The notes under the pieces are model-generated. The model worked only from the letters and a program-made list of their open reading frames with translations, did no database searches and was not told where the DNA came from. This document shows, in pieces, positions 11,601 to 24,310 of a DNA stretch of 64,000 nt; position 1 is the first letter of the stretch, and every line of letters begins with the position of its first letter. Made by a program: the position numbers and the translations under genes. Source of the stretch: Numida meleagris (lineage: Eukaryota > Chordata > Aves > Galliformes > Numididae); assembly GCF_002078875.1 (NCBI RefSeq), contig NC_034410.1, positions 98,582,871-98,646,870 on the forward strand, read 5' to 3'.

Positions 11601-14600
11601 CTGCAGACCCATTTAGCCCAGGTGACAACACCAAATAGTTGCCCTCCCCTGTGTGAATCAAATAGTTGCAAGCCAACTGCTGAAGACTACGCAATCTATA
11701 ACAGGTAAGAAAAGTTCCTGCTCCTGCATTATGTCAGAAGCCTTGAAATATGCTCTTAGGACCACCTGAATAAAGCTGAAGGACCACCCAACCACATCCA
11801 TAATATTTGAACTAAGGACAGCTCTTTCATCAAATACTTCCAACATCACAAATTTTAGCCTTAGACATCTGCATCCCAACCTGCAGCCTTGAAACAGCAA
11901 ATGCACAAGCTCCAAGGGAAGATCCCTCCACCCCCAGTTCCATGCCCAAAGGCTGGAAATAATTAAGAAGCCTTCCTGACTTGTGTCACTCTCAAAGTGA
12001 TCCAGAAATACCCAGAAAAACCAATCTGATGTGTCCCACACAGCTGTAGACATTACTTAAGCAAAGACCTTAGTCTACCCTCTGTTACTTCTCACATCTT
12101 CAAGCTTAGGGGAATCAAGTGCTCAGTGCAGTTGACAATACATAATTAAACTCTGCTGCTCTATGCTTTAATTCTTAGAGTGTGAGACAATTCCCCTTGG
12201 CCCAACAGATTGCATTGCCAGTGTTAAAATACCACACAAAACAGAAACCCCTGCAGCCAGACAACATTTGTTTCCAACCAGAAACAAAGTTCTTGCACTC
12301 CAAGGAATTACCATGGGAAACTGCAAAGGGAGATACATCACTCCAGTATCTCTGAAGTATGATGCCAAGATCTGCTGCAGTCATCTTGCCTCATGCAAAA
12401 TTCCTCCCTGAGCAGAAAATAAGCCATAGCAATGGCTTTTACAAAGTTCTGCTTCATCAGGTAGGTCAGAAACTCGTGAATTGTTTGAAAGATAGTGCAG
12501 GTTTGCTGGTACTGGTCCAGGAAACCCAAAATAAAAGTATTTTAATGGGCCTTGCTTTCTTCCCCAAATCCCTCCCCTTGTTAAGGTCTTGCAGCAGAGC
12601 AGGATGCCAATGCATCCATAAACCTAGGATGGGGATTGTCTCCCATATCCCAAGAGGCTGCCTGGGATAAAAGGCAAATTTGCCAAGATCCTGTTCAAGC
12701 ATAGGCATCTGCCCACCTCTCATGCCCTACCCATGATGTGAAAGGCCATCTGAGGCCTCAGCACTCCCCACATTGCTCTTCCCAGTAAAACTGACAGCTT
12801 ATTGAAATATTCTGATGTACATGAGGTAGAAAGAACTTGGAACAGCCAGACCTGAGTGCAGTAGGAAAATTTTATGCTATCTCAGTTGCTAGCAACATGC
12901 ACCTAGAACATCTAACTCACCCAACCATAACAAGACTGCAGTTACAGAATTGACATTCCCTAAAATCTGTTCATTTTATATCTATTAAATCTAATTTAAG
13001 CTAAATCAGGAGAAGTACAGAGTTCATTGCAGCTGAGTTTCTTATTCTTACTAGCTTATTGCACTTTCCTAAGTGTGAAATTTTGTCACAGTTGACAAGA
13101 AATAATAGAAGGAGTAAGGAACTAAGTTTAAATACAAGAACTCATATCTAGCTAAAATCAAATTGCACAGAACTTGCTTTCTCTGAGGCATTTTTATCCT
13201 GTTTTATCTTATCGTTTAGTAGAGGTCTAACATAATGAGAAGAGGAAGGGAAGAGCAAGGAGGAGTAGAGAGCCCCAGTTAAATAACACTAGAAGGGACA
13301 GTGAGAGTAAATAATTCCACAATCCCAGCTCTGGATGTAGTTTCTTCATGCTCTAAACCCAATTCATTTTGGCTGAAGAAAATTCATCTGCTGCCTTCTT
13401 ATTATCTGTTTATCAAGAAGCATTGAGATTCAAGAGGTTCTTGACATTAATTTTAGCTCCATTTCCCCAGTACAGAAGTGGCAAAATCGGGCAACTCACA
13501 CCTCTCTCTCAAAACTGATGCTGTATTTGATGATATCTACATTCATTTGCCTAGTAGTCCAAGTAAAGAAAGAGTAGGTCATTCTAAGTTTATCTAACAG
13601 AAGACTACCAACTCCTTACCAAGACATAAATTTAGAATTTGTTGACCTCTAAATGTGAACACAAAGGGATAGAGGATGAAAATAAGACAGGGGCTATGAG
13701 CTGAATAATATTTATGGTTAATAGAAGGATATTTGAGTGATACACCCACTGTTCATAAATGCAACATGCATCTTACAGAGACACTTTTTCCCCTTAGTGA
13801 CTCATTACAATTCAACACATTGTCATACCACACTGAATGAATTGTTCCCAGAGAACAGATGAAAGATTAGACAGAGTTGATTCGTATTTAATGATCCACC
13901 ATTAACATATCTGTCTGTGGGTAGAGTTTCAGTGTTTAGTTTGCAGTATGCATATACTAGCGATCGTGGTGTCTCACAATGATCACCACTATCTAGCTGA
14001 GAAGGAAAGCACGTATATCCCAGAAGTGGAGGTTATTAGCTTTTAAACAATTGTGTGTAACTGCTTTATTATCTACCCTTTAAACACTATAATTAGAAAA
14101 GATGTTAGATATGCAAGATAAACCATCTTCCCTCTAATAATACACACGCCCTTGTGAGTTGTAGTGACATACACTGTATTAAGGAGTTTGTAGAAATGTC
14201 TTTATATGACTGAAATCATACAACTGCACCACATTTCTATTTCAGCGAAATTCATACACCCATGAAAAGTCTCCTAATCATTATTTCTTCTATTAAGATC
14301 TGAGCAGCCATTAAACACCAATTATCTTTGATATTGTACTGATCTTTAATGCACAACAGAAACAGAAATTCTGTACTTTCTTATCTGGCTTAAACTGCAA
14401 TTCCCCATGCCCTATGTGAAGGCAAACTTTATTAAGGTGTAATTCATTTAGTCTGCATTTCAAACTGCATCTCTGTATTCCCTAGAATGAAACTAGGTTG
14501 TTACCCAAGATTAATTTAATGTTATTTGCATAAGATAATCAGCTAGCACACACTTGAGATTACTCTGATTTTAGTAGGCATATCATTTATGCAAACAAAA

Positions 14601-17600
14601 ATCATCCTTTAGAAAGGTAAGATTCAGTTAGTTATGATACACAAGAATAAGAGACACCAGGATCAAAGTAATAATTAAAAGAAGATACAGTTGCACACAA
14701 TTAGTTGCTCACCAGCAGATCTTACAGACCTGTCCTGTGTTGCTCCTTCACAGGGAAGGCTCCTAAGCCTTTGCTAAAAAGACAGGTGGGAATCACCCAT
14801 GGCTGATTTGGAAGCCCCTCACAACTCCATAAGCAAGTTTCCCTCTACACCTGGGCAACCCCACCTGCCACCAGCTCAGCCAGACCCAGCAATGCCTTGA
14901 CCATTTCCACGTGACACCAGAACTCCTACAGCACCCATGAAATAGCTTTCCCATCACCAAGCCAGCTCCATGCAGTAGTTACCTCCTTCCCCCTCCCCAC
15001 CTGCTTCTGTCTTTCTTTCAAAGTCATGCAAATGCAACACTACCAGCTTTACAGCAAAACCTGTAACTGTGGCTCTGATAAAGTGCTGTCCAGATACTGT
15101 CCTGTTACTCCATTACAGACAGTTTCTCACTGCAGTCCTACAGATTCCATCATCTCAGCAATATTTCATAAGCCAGAACACTATTCTAGGTGTTTGCTTT
15201 CCAGCTGTCAAGTAAGGAGATAATCTTTAATCAGAAATATAGTTCATCACATCACTGCTGCCTCTACTTATAATGTAGTCTGTAGTGATAACCAGCCACA
15301 ACCTTAACAATTTGATTGCCTGCAACCTTAAGGGTTTAGTCAGACTAATGGCTCTTCTTAAGTACCTCATATCCACTTCGAAAAGCCAATATTGATTATT
15401 TGCTCCTTTAAAAAATATTCTCCAGATGTACTGCAATACCTGGAAGTCTCTATCATAAATGATTTAGTACCAAACCCTGTGTACAGCTAAGCCTTCATTA
15501 CCCATTTTAACTTATGCATATTTCCAAACTCAGCATAAGCATCCAGGCCACTTGCCGTCAGGTACCAAGATCACACCTGCCAGTAGCCTCTATGATTAAA
15601 CTAACAATTTGTGTAATAAGAGCAAAGTACTCAGTCTACAGTATTCTTCATGCTAGAAATGCACATGGAAGAACACAGACTGGACAAATCAGCTCTCAAG
15701 CTGAATTTAACAACAACCTTATCTTATTTGCTTTCACTTACCTGAGAACCAGAGCTGATTTTTTCAGGAAAAAAAGCCATATCTATTTTGCAAGTTACAC
15801 TGGAGCTGAATTTACTTGAATAACTTCTTTTACTTCAAACTCAGTTGCTAAGTTTCTAATTGCCTGAAAGACACAGTAAGGGTCACCGCTGGACTAAGTA
15901 CTTTATACATAAGGCCTGTTTCACTAATTTTGTATTACCAGGAAGTAACTGAAAATTATGCAGCATTCAAGTGGTTCTGAGAAAATTACACTTGTGGTAT
16001 TTACACAAAGGTTCTATGTCAGTCAAGTATTTCTTTGCAAAAAAAAAAACTCCTGTTAAATATGCTTTGGTTCTGTACTGGGGCATTTGAAACAGTATTT
16101 TCTGTTCTTCAGTTGGAGCACTGCATCAGTCTGTATCTGGCAGAGTAAGACTGAATATTTTTCAATAATGTAAAATAACCTGTTTTTACATATCTCCTCG
16201 GGATATTTTAGGCTTGAATAATAAAAACTGATCTTGTGTATTGGTGTAAATACAACTAACCATTGAGTTGCAACTTGCATGATTCTTCTGCCATGTATAC
16301 AAAAGCATCTGCGTAGTCACACTGCCATGGCCGTTTACCCTGCACTGCAGACCTATTTAGATAGGAAAGCTAATGCTTTTCTTTCTTTCCAGCCTCCCTG
16401 CTCAACTACTCAAAGGGGACCCTAGTAAAATTAGTGCATAGGTTTAGTGCAAGAAAATGCTGCTGATTCAATAAGCAAATCATATTATGCATACCTTCTG
16501 TTAGAACAACACAGATTCTTCTTTCAAATGTGATATTGAAGCAGGAGGATGGAAACTATAATGCAAGAGGCAGCTAGTGCAAAGCCATATGGAGGGAAAG
16601 AAATAAAGATATTGGCATTTGGCAAATCTCCTCTTACATTTCACATTCATATGCTCACCACATTTAGACATAAAGAGTGTATCTAACACTCCAACACCAG
16701 AAGATAGTGTTTTGGTTGTTTTTTCCCCCATTCTTCAAAGAAACATGCTATTACAGACATATCCTTGTACAGCAATAATAAGCCTTCCTTAGCAAATTAG
16801 TAATGCTGCATTGGTAATATGCACTTCGGAATAAAGCCAGAAATGGTAACATATAATGTCATTTCACTACAGTACAGAGAACTGTCACAGTTGTGCAAGT
16901 ATCAGCTGGCAACTCAATTTATACACTACCTTTATGTCCTATGAACATACAGCAGGGGAATTGAACAAAGCAAGGAGGATTTGGGATTCTGAACTGTTGT
17001 CATGAAAGTAATTTCCTTCTCAAACTGAAGAATAGTTACTGAGCATAAAGAAAAGTTATCCCTGAAGCTCCTTTCTCTATTCACTGTAAACGAGGCCCAT
17101 TAAGTTTTCCAAGTTTCGCTCACACTTTTGTTTCAATTTTCTTTAGAACATTTCCACTTGCATTACTGCAGTATGTCCAACAGAGAGTCAAGAACTACTG
17201 CTCTCATCTCACTGAGTGCATACTGTAACATGCTCCTGTCATACTTTTATTGCAGTGCTCATCTTTTCGTCTGGTGGCAAAAAAGAAGGCATTTCCTTCA
17301 CTGACAAGGAAAGGGTTAAGAGCACACTATTCCACTTACCACAGTTAAAGTGTTTACTTATGTGTCAAGTATAATAAGGAAAAGTTATATTGCTTTCTTG
17401 TATTTCCACTGTTGCAGGATCCATTGCAAAGGAGTAATCCCTCAGCATACACAGGGAGAAGGAACATACAGCATTCACATCACCTTTCTTGGGATGGATT
17501 AATAAAGGACTTTGTGGCAGGATAAGTTTGGAAGTTTACCTCCAACCACCTCCTGGCAAGTTATCACAAGGAAATTAAAGTTTGTTACTTAAATTCAATA

Positions 17601-18402
17601 TGGTACAGAGCAGCAAGAAGAGGCTTTCATAGATCAGCCATCTCTATCTCAATGCATGGTGCTACACACATGAAGTTCAATGCACAAGAGGATGATAGAA
17701 GGGGCAGAAAAGGAAGTTACAGCACTTTCTAGATTAGATACACTACTAAACAAATAAGTAGGTACTTCTGAGGTTATAAGATAATTTTTAAGAAATTTAA
17801 AGATATTACTCAGAAGCATTCAGAAGAAATGAAAAATATCACTTAATGCTTCAAGATGAGCATTAAGTAATATATATTTGAACACACATGCAGCTAGCAT
17901 GCATATGGACTCATACTTTCCTTAGAAACTGCTTTGAGTTTTGCTCAGTCACTGAAGAGAGAAACAATACTAAATTATCAGTTCAAATATACTACAAAAT
18001 GTTATTTATAGGAATTTTGTATTTATTATGGATTTTTAAGAAGTAGTAATTTACCTTTCCATATGAAGGAGACAATAGGGACTACGTTAAACTAGAAATA
18101 CTGTTAATAGCAGAGTTAGACAATGTCACTAGGAGTAATAGAAATTATCCCGCCTTTATTCCTTCAGTTTCTGACAAATAACTTTAAAAGAAAGAGTAAT
18201 TGAGCCTTTCCATCAAAAACCTGGTGTGGATTACATCTTTGCCAAGAAGGAACTAACTCTTACTTACAAGAGCTACCAGTTACAGAGCAGCTTTAGAGGC
18301 ATGGAATAATCCCAGAAGCTCAGGAGTCAGGCATCTAATGAGCAAGCAGCTGCACCATCAGCATGGAGGAAACAAAAGCATATGATCAGTAGCTTTAGAA
18401 GC
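8614..18402. other. Long non-coding stretch, probably intron or 5' flank
   Basis: The upstream exon or exons of the AKAP7-like gene should lie somewhere to the right of 8613, but I cannot place them. There is no CpG-rich promoter-like block here. Open frames up to about 130 codons occur, for example 11658-12053 and 12338-12723 on the minus strand, but none resembles a known protein or has convincing splice context. A weak catagaattt-like CR1 terminus occurs near 10675. Otherwise I see nothing. Confidence 0.4.
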
Positions 18403-18453
18403 AATTCAAATAGATCAAGAAGAGACATCAACTGTAGTTGATCTATTTAAATT
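18403..18453. repeat. 16-bp inverted repeat with nested alternative hairpin
   Basis: Arms AATTCAAATAGATCAA (18403-18418) and TTGATCTATTTAAATT (18438-18453) are complementary apart from one mismatch, with a 19-base spacer. The spacer also contains ATCAACT-GT-AGTTGAT (18427-18442), a second hairpin sharing bases with the right arm, so the two structures are mutually exclusive. Confidence 0.85.
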
Positions 18454-19591
18454 CATGAGATCATATTTGGAAACCCAGAACAGAGCTGCAGGAATATAAA
18501 ACTGTTTGAATTAAGTCTTACAGAAAATGCATCTTTTTTGAGCCTTTTCAATATTTCAGCGCAGTCTGATGCCATTACGCACAATGTCAGCATGAGAAAT
18601 ATAGAACACTACAAACCTAGCAATTAATGAATATTAATTACTTAAAGACGCTCTAGGTTGAGAGGTGGTCATATCTCAGAATTAAGAATACAGCAACAAG
18701 AGTCTTAAATTACAAATCATATGCGTGTGTATATACAAAGAGTATGGGTGTATGCATACGCATTCGTATACATTTATAACCTAAACATGAGTTTCACTCA
18801 TACAGGCTCTTCATGTGTTTTCAACAGCGCAGTATAAATTAGCTCATTTACACTGTGGAAACCCTTTACACTTCATGTTCATGTTTCTTTCAGGATGAAA
18901 AGGATTCAAAAAGACATCACAGCCACCTGCAGAGACCAACAAGCACTCACTCCCATTAGCAGGTTGCAGAGGACCCACCACTTCTTTCTAACAGATCAGA
19001 TCAAGAAACTTCAGAGCACTTCCATCTCCCAGTATCCTCTTTTTGACTTCCCAGATTAAGATGTCTCCCAGGGCCATGCTGGTATTGAAGCAGTTAGAAA
19101 GCTTAAGGAAAGTCACTGCAGGCTTCCTGCATAACCAGGCAAGAAAGAGGCAGATTACAGGCAAAGACAGTTATTCCATAGATAAAAGGGAAGCAGATTC
19201 AGACAGGCTTTGAGGGCAGCAAGGCAAAATAGGCCTCCATAGATAAAGGGAGAGACAAGGGCAAAGAGATCTCATTATATACTCAACCAACACTCCCTCA
19301 ATCCAGCAGCAATACTGTTTATCCACAAGGCATCACTCTGGAGGTGATTAAGCGTTTTCATCTACAGGCCACCCTCCCCTGAGACATGCTACAAAGTACT
19401 CTAGGGGCAAGGTAGACCTGTATTTCCAGTGCTCATCTGCACTTCTTGGAAAAACAGGACAGGAGATTTACACTTCAAAGCTACTGATCTGGCATTTAGC
19501 CAATAATTACAAAGTTCAGCTTGAACTTGTTATCAAAATCACATGACAAGCCTGAAGAACAATCTTAAGGCTAATGGGAACTACACTATTG
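18454..19591. other. Non-coding sequence
   Basis: I see no gene here. Around 18720-18775 there is a degenerate alternating purine-pyrimidine stretch (gtgtgtatatac, gtatgcatacgcatt). The rest is unremarkable. Confidence 0.4.
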
Positions 19592-19746
19592 TTTTTTTTG
19601 GGGGGTGTGGGGGGGTGAATGGAAGAGCTGCGATGTGTGCCCCCCCACCCACATATTGGGACCCCCCCCCATCCCCACATTTGGAGCTTATGGGGGGGGG
19701 GCAATTTTGGGGTCACTGCAGCGTTTATTTTTTTTNGGGGGGGGGG
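19592..19746. repeat. Poly-G / poly-C block with ambiguous base
   Basis: The plus strand has runs of six to ten G near 19600, 19611, 19692 and 19737, and of seven to nine C near 19640 and 19662, separated by T8 runs and short mixed words. A single N at 19736 sits between T8 and a G10 run. The G runs allow quadruplex folding, and they can also pair with the C runs to form long hairpins. The open frames across this block are compositional artefacts. Confidence 0.85.
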
Positions 19747-22026
19747 AGAAGTTTCATGAAAGTAAATGCTGAAGCAGTAACAAAAATAGCATATACAAAT
19801 CACAAACAAGTGGGACACTGTCACTACTATTCCCAGCAGTAGTAGTTTATTAGGCCTATTACTAGATCTGAGTATATTTCCTAGTGGCTATTATTCAAAG
19901 TCTGTATCTTTAAAGACCTGGTAAAGGCAACAAGAAAATATCCCAGAATATTAAGTAGCTCCACCTTGGACACTCAGGTTTCTAGAAATATACATTAGCC
20001 AGTAACTTCATGTTTGAAGCCAATTTAATTATAAAGACAGACATTAGTGAAATATTAATACAAAACATATGTTCATCTCCACCCTCTCCTTAAAAAGAGA
20101 ACTAAATATTCAGCTCAAATAGACAGGTTTTGCTCAAGTTCTCTAAGTACTTTAGAAGTAAACACAGTCAAAACTAATTAGAGCACAGATTTTAAACAGG
20201 AAAGATGTAAATGATTCATAGTCCAGATTCATAGCAGACTGGAAGCCCCTGCTTTGTATAAAATCAATCCTAACGGGCAGTAGCACAGTACATTCAATAA
20301 CTTGAAGAAAATATCTTTAAGGGAGACTCCCTTAAAACATACATAAGCAGGATCATAAGCCACAGCACAAGCATAAAGAGCAATTATATTTTCTGCACAT
20401 AAGTTACACATCTTACTCTCACTAATACCATATTAACACAAGCTATGCCATTTCATCTTCTATTTCCTAGTCCATGAAGTCTTAACATCCTCAATCACTT
20501 CTCAGTGTGTTAGAACATGCTGTTACTCTAAGAGTAGTAGATAAGTTCTAAAAAAAAAAAGTACAGCTCTAAAAAAGCTCTCACCAGAAACAAAAAATTA
20601 CATAAAATGGAATTGTCTACTTACCTAGAAAAAGCAATGCTAGTCACTTGTACATGAATTTCTTAAAATAGAACAAACTTTTTCTTTTTTCTTACAACAC
20701 CTTCTAGGCTATACTGCCCCTAAAGCTTTTGCAAAAACGTAAACATCATATAGGCAGAACTATGATCCTGACAGGAATTTTTATACCAGATCCAATTCAC
20801 ACGACTGAGCCTTTCTCATGAATGTGAACTACCTGCACCTGTGGTGAATAAAGTGGTCATTCAGGGGAAAAATACTGAAGCTGAACTACTGAAAGTCAAA
20901 ACGTATTTGATAAACTAGAGAGGCAATAGGACAAACACTGACACAGCTGAAATGAGTATTTCCTCCAAAGATTAACTGCTTCAGACTGTTTTTCTTATTC
21001 AGAACACCTGGGGCTCTTGGATACTCCCAGGTATGTGCTAATGAATAAATGCCTAGGGCTGGCTACAGCCTACTTGTATAAGAGTTTCTCATTCAGTGTT
21101 TTCTCTTTTTCACTTTTGTCCTTTATGTTCTTTGAGATTTGTTAGAAAGTGACTCTGGGTGGTGTTTAAAAACAAAGTCAAACTAAGAAATTGCATGTAA
21201 TAAAGCTTTACAGAAAAGGGAGATCTTTAATGCATTGCAAGGTGAGGAAAGTCAAAACGATTTGCTCTGAGCCTTATTCCAGCATTCTGTTATTAATATG
21301 TTTGCTAATATTAAATATGTGCCCTTAAGCAAGCAATAAGATTAGGTAGAATAGCAGGAGTTCATAAAATGATTTTTGCAAGAGTAGATGGACTTTTGAA
21401 CAGGTAAGAATGCTAGGGCAGTAAATAATAGCTTTGTGCAAATTGCTGGTACTACAAAATGTTGCTTTCTCTAATTGTAGTTCAAAGGGAGAACATAGAT
21501 TATACTGTAGAAACTGTGAAACCTTGCATTCTTATTGATAATTTTCTCCCTAGTATGTTATAACTTTAATTTTCGTTTAATCATAAGAAATAAATTGTTT
21601 TACACTGGATCATGGTAACTAATGTTGGTTTTATATAGTGCTAGTGTATATTTTATGGGAAACTCTTCTTTTGAGCTTTGTTAAAGGTCAACTAAAAGAT
21701 GAATTGGCTATTAAAGCAGGAAGATCTGAAAATCTTACACAATACCTCCAGAGGCTAAGGCTAACTCTTCCTAAGTAAATACAGTACAAGCCTACAGAGG
21801 GAGGCCTAGAGCTAGGTTGTTTTTTCTTAGCCAGGTTTCTCTTTACCTCAAATGTCAATGAAAAGGATGCCTCTTGTGCAGGGATCATTTGTGCTGTTCT
21901 TTGGCACCATATACCTGACATAAGTAAGGGCTAACAACTGTATGAAACCATCCAAAGCAAGTGGATGATCTATGTAATGTTCACCACAGGAACTGGTGAA
22001 TCACAAATGATGAAATATTATATTAT
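19747..22026. other. Non-coding sequence
   Basis: AT-rich sequence with no recognised repeat or gene. Short open frames at 20229-20411 and 21688-21921 on the minus strand have no recognisable similarity. Confidence 0.4.
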
Positions 22027-22384
22027 ATGGAGGAAGATGCTCTAGAGACCTGGAAGGAAACATCAGACCCTCATCCTCATTGCAGGACCTGGGATGAAGA
22101 TAACCATGCTTTGTACTGTGATATGGACTGTAGTTTGTATGACCTCATTCCCACTGGTAACTTCACCCGAACAGGCTATCCTCATCCAGCTCCCTGTCAA
22201 GGCAATGTGTGGAACGCTGACCTCCATGAGAACATACATGAGCAGGAGCTGTTACGGCTTGTGTTTGAGCCAGATGAATCTGTGTGGTGGGCTTTTAGAA
22301 CTCCTAGTGGACACTGAAGTCAACTTTTTTGTAGTAGTAGAAATACTGCTTTATGAACTTTTATTATTATTTCTGTTAATTTAG
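22027..22384 (+). other. Two overlapping open frames, unrecognised
   Basis: Frame A (22027-22317, 96 codons from ATG) is acidic, with Cys, Trp and His, and ends FRTPSGH. Frame B (22094-22384, 96 codons from ATG) begins MKITMLCTVIWTVVC, which looks like a signal peptide or membrane segment, then has several Cys. A plausible splice acceptor (cctcattgcag) precedes 22086, so either frame could be part of a terminal exon. I recognise neither product. Two long frames on one strand in AT-rich DNA may be chance. There is no supporting downstream exon, and the nearest AATAAA lies about 310 bp past the second stop, near 22692. Confidence 0.2.
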
Positions 22385-23278
22385 TAGACAAAATGAGTAT
22401 TTGAACTAAGCAAAGGTTCATCCTCGTCCCTAGTGCAGTCACAGCCTTGCTAATGGGTTTCCTGTTCGATGAAAACTAATGAAATTTGGTGCCTACTGTG
22501 TGGGCAGAAGGTGCTCATGGTTATGAAAGGCATGAAGGGATAGTCTGGTGGTCAGTGAGTGGCTGCCCTGTGATGGAATTTCTTCTCTGAAATGGTCTAG
22601 AGTTTTCAAATGCTACCACAGATGGAAAAAATAATTTTTACTTCTTTTGTTCTATGGCATAAATATATTCCTGACTTTGGCCTAGACCAGTAATAAATTA
22701 TTTTCCTGGTAATCAAGATGTGTTGCTCCAAAATTTAATCACTCACTGAAGACTTATCTTTTCCCCATGGTGAATGCTGTCACTTGAATAGCTGACTTGA
22801 TTACATTTTCAGAAAGGTAGTCTTGAAAAAAAGCAATGGTATTAAAGTACTGTTCCTTTCCCTGTTGTAAATTTGGATTAAATATGTAGAGACTATTCCG
22901 GGAGCCTAAAATGATTAGCTGTTTTGTTGTGCTGCCTTTTAAAAATGTTATCAGAGAAATCCCACTCTTTTTTGTGGAAATTGCATTCCCTTTATGGCTT
23001 TGATACCTTTCTCTACTATTTGCAGATGTTATGGTAAACATTTAATCTCAGATGTTAATCTTTCTACACTTTAAAGTATAAAAATCTTCTATGTATAGCC
23101 TGGCCTCTCCATAAGGGAATCTTTAAGATCTTGTACATCTGGTGCCTGAACTGGCATATCTGTCCAAATCAGTCTTGCATGGGTCCCAGCCAGGAGGAGG
23201 TTGGCACTTTAGCTTATGAGAGCCACTGTCATGGCTTGAGCTAGTGATGGAGCACCTGGTGAAGGGGTGTGCCTGGCC
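22385..23278. other. Non-coding sequence
   Basis: No gene or recognised repeat. An isolated minus-strand frame at 22754-23041 has no recognisable similarity. Confidence 0.4.
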
Positions 23279-23317
23279 CAGGGAGCACAGGCAAACTGTT
23301 TGCACCTGTGCTCCCTG
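23279..23317. repeat. Near-perfect hairpin
   Basis: CAGGGAGCACAGG (23279-23291) pairs with CCTGTGCTCCCTG (23305-23317). CAAAC (23292-23296) pairs with GTTTG (23298-23302), leaving one central base and a two-base CA bulge. This gives 18 paired positions in 39 bases and is GC-rich, so the stem would be stable in RNA or single-stranded DNA. Confidence 0.9.
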
Positions 23318-23924
23318 TGTGCCCAGAAGGCATGGGCTCAGGGAAGAGACACGCTGGGCTCATGTAAGGGCCAGCCACTGAAGGGAGGGCAGTTCTTGGG
23401 CCTAGGCTGCTTTTTGAGAGGGAGTGCTGTATGGCCAGAGAGCCCCTTTACCCTTACAAGAGGGTGAGTTTGACTCTTCTTTCTTTCTGTATGTGATTAT
23501 TGGCTTATCTGTGAATCCTTTACCTGGTATCATCAAGAACTTGTCAGAAGCAATTTTGCTTCTTTGTGAGCAGAACAGCCCCAGTAATTGTCCTCGGTCC
23601 TTGTGTCAGTCACACAAAATCAACTAATGGCTTGCAGGCAAGTAGCTGTGACCCAATAGTCCCCTTCTTTTTTTTTTTTTTTTTTTTTTTTGCTATGTCT
23701 CGAAGTTAGCTATTTCTTCTCTTAGCATGCACAAGGCAGAGGTTAGCAGAAGTTATGCTAGTAAGTCTCTGCTTCTTTATGCAGAATATGCAATCTGGGA
23801 CATAAGCGTAGACATAGACCTGTGCTAGATGTACAATATGAACTAGTTTTTGTAAGGTGTGTTATGGAGGTATGATGGAGAGATTGTAATGTTAGTGCTG
23901 AGAGAGAGGATCAACAGTTAATTT
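23318..23924. other. Non-coding sequence with T24 tract
   Basis: The only notable item is an uninterrupted run of 24 T at 23668-23691, which could be the poly(A) of a minus-strand retrocopy, but no retrocopied body is recognisable beside it. Confidence 0.5.
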
Positions 23925-24310
23925 TTTCTTGAGGAGAGGCTGAGAGAGCTTGGCTTGTTCCTCCTGGAGGAGGATCAGAGGAATCTTATCAATATATATA
24001 AGTAACTGAAGGGAAAATGTGGAAAAGATAGAGCTAGGCTCTTTTCAGGGATGCCAGTGCTAGGATGAGAGGCAATGAGCACAAACTGGAGTACAGGAGG
24101 TTCCTTCTGAACACCTGGCCGCACTTCTGTGCTGTGCAGGTGACGGAGCACTGGCATAGGCTACCTGGAGGCTGTGGGGTCTCCTCCTTGGGGATCTTCA
24201 GCAGCTGCCTGGATGTGGACCTGGGCACCCTGCTCTGGGTGGCCCTGTTGGAACACTGCTAGAGGGACCCAGAGGGCCCTGTCTGCCTTGGTCATTCTGT
24301 GGTGCTGAAT
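23925..24310 (+). mobile_element. CR1 LINE fragment, sense strand
   Basis: It opens with the cttgaggagaggctgagagagcttgg block, then a gatgagaggcaatgagcacaaactgga block, a ggttccttctgaacac block and a gtgacggagcactgg block, in CR1 order. Similarity then declines through the 3' UTR-like part and ends near cattctgtggtgctgaa. Several indels break the reading frame. It belongs to a different CR1 subfamily from the copies at 6.2-7.2 and 56.3 kb. Confidence 0.8.

Noticed and set aside
11658..12053. 131-codon minus-strand frame rich in Trp and Phe, possibly a 5' exon of the AKAP7-like gene
   Set aside because: No recognisable similarity, no convincing splice sites with the required phase, and no promoter-like context.
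12338..12723. Minus-strand frames with helix-like composition near 12.4 kb
   Set aside because: Two overlapping frames of similar length and no recognised motif; random occurrence is as likely.
13965..13989. GTGGTG/CACCAC inverted repeat near 13.97 kb
   Set aside because: Only 6-bp arms; expected many times by chance in 64 kb.
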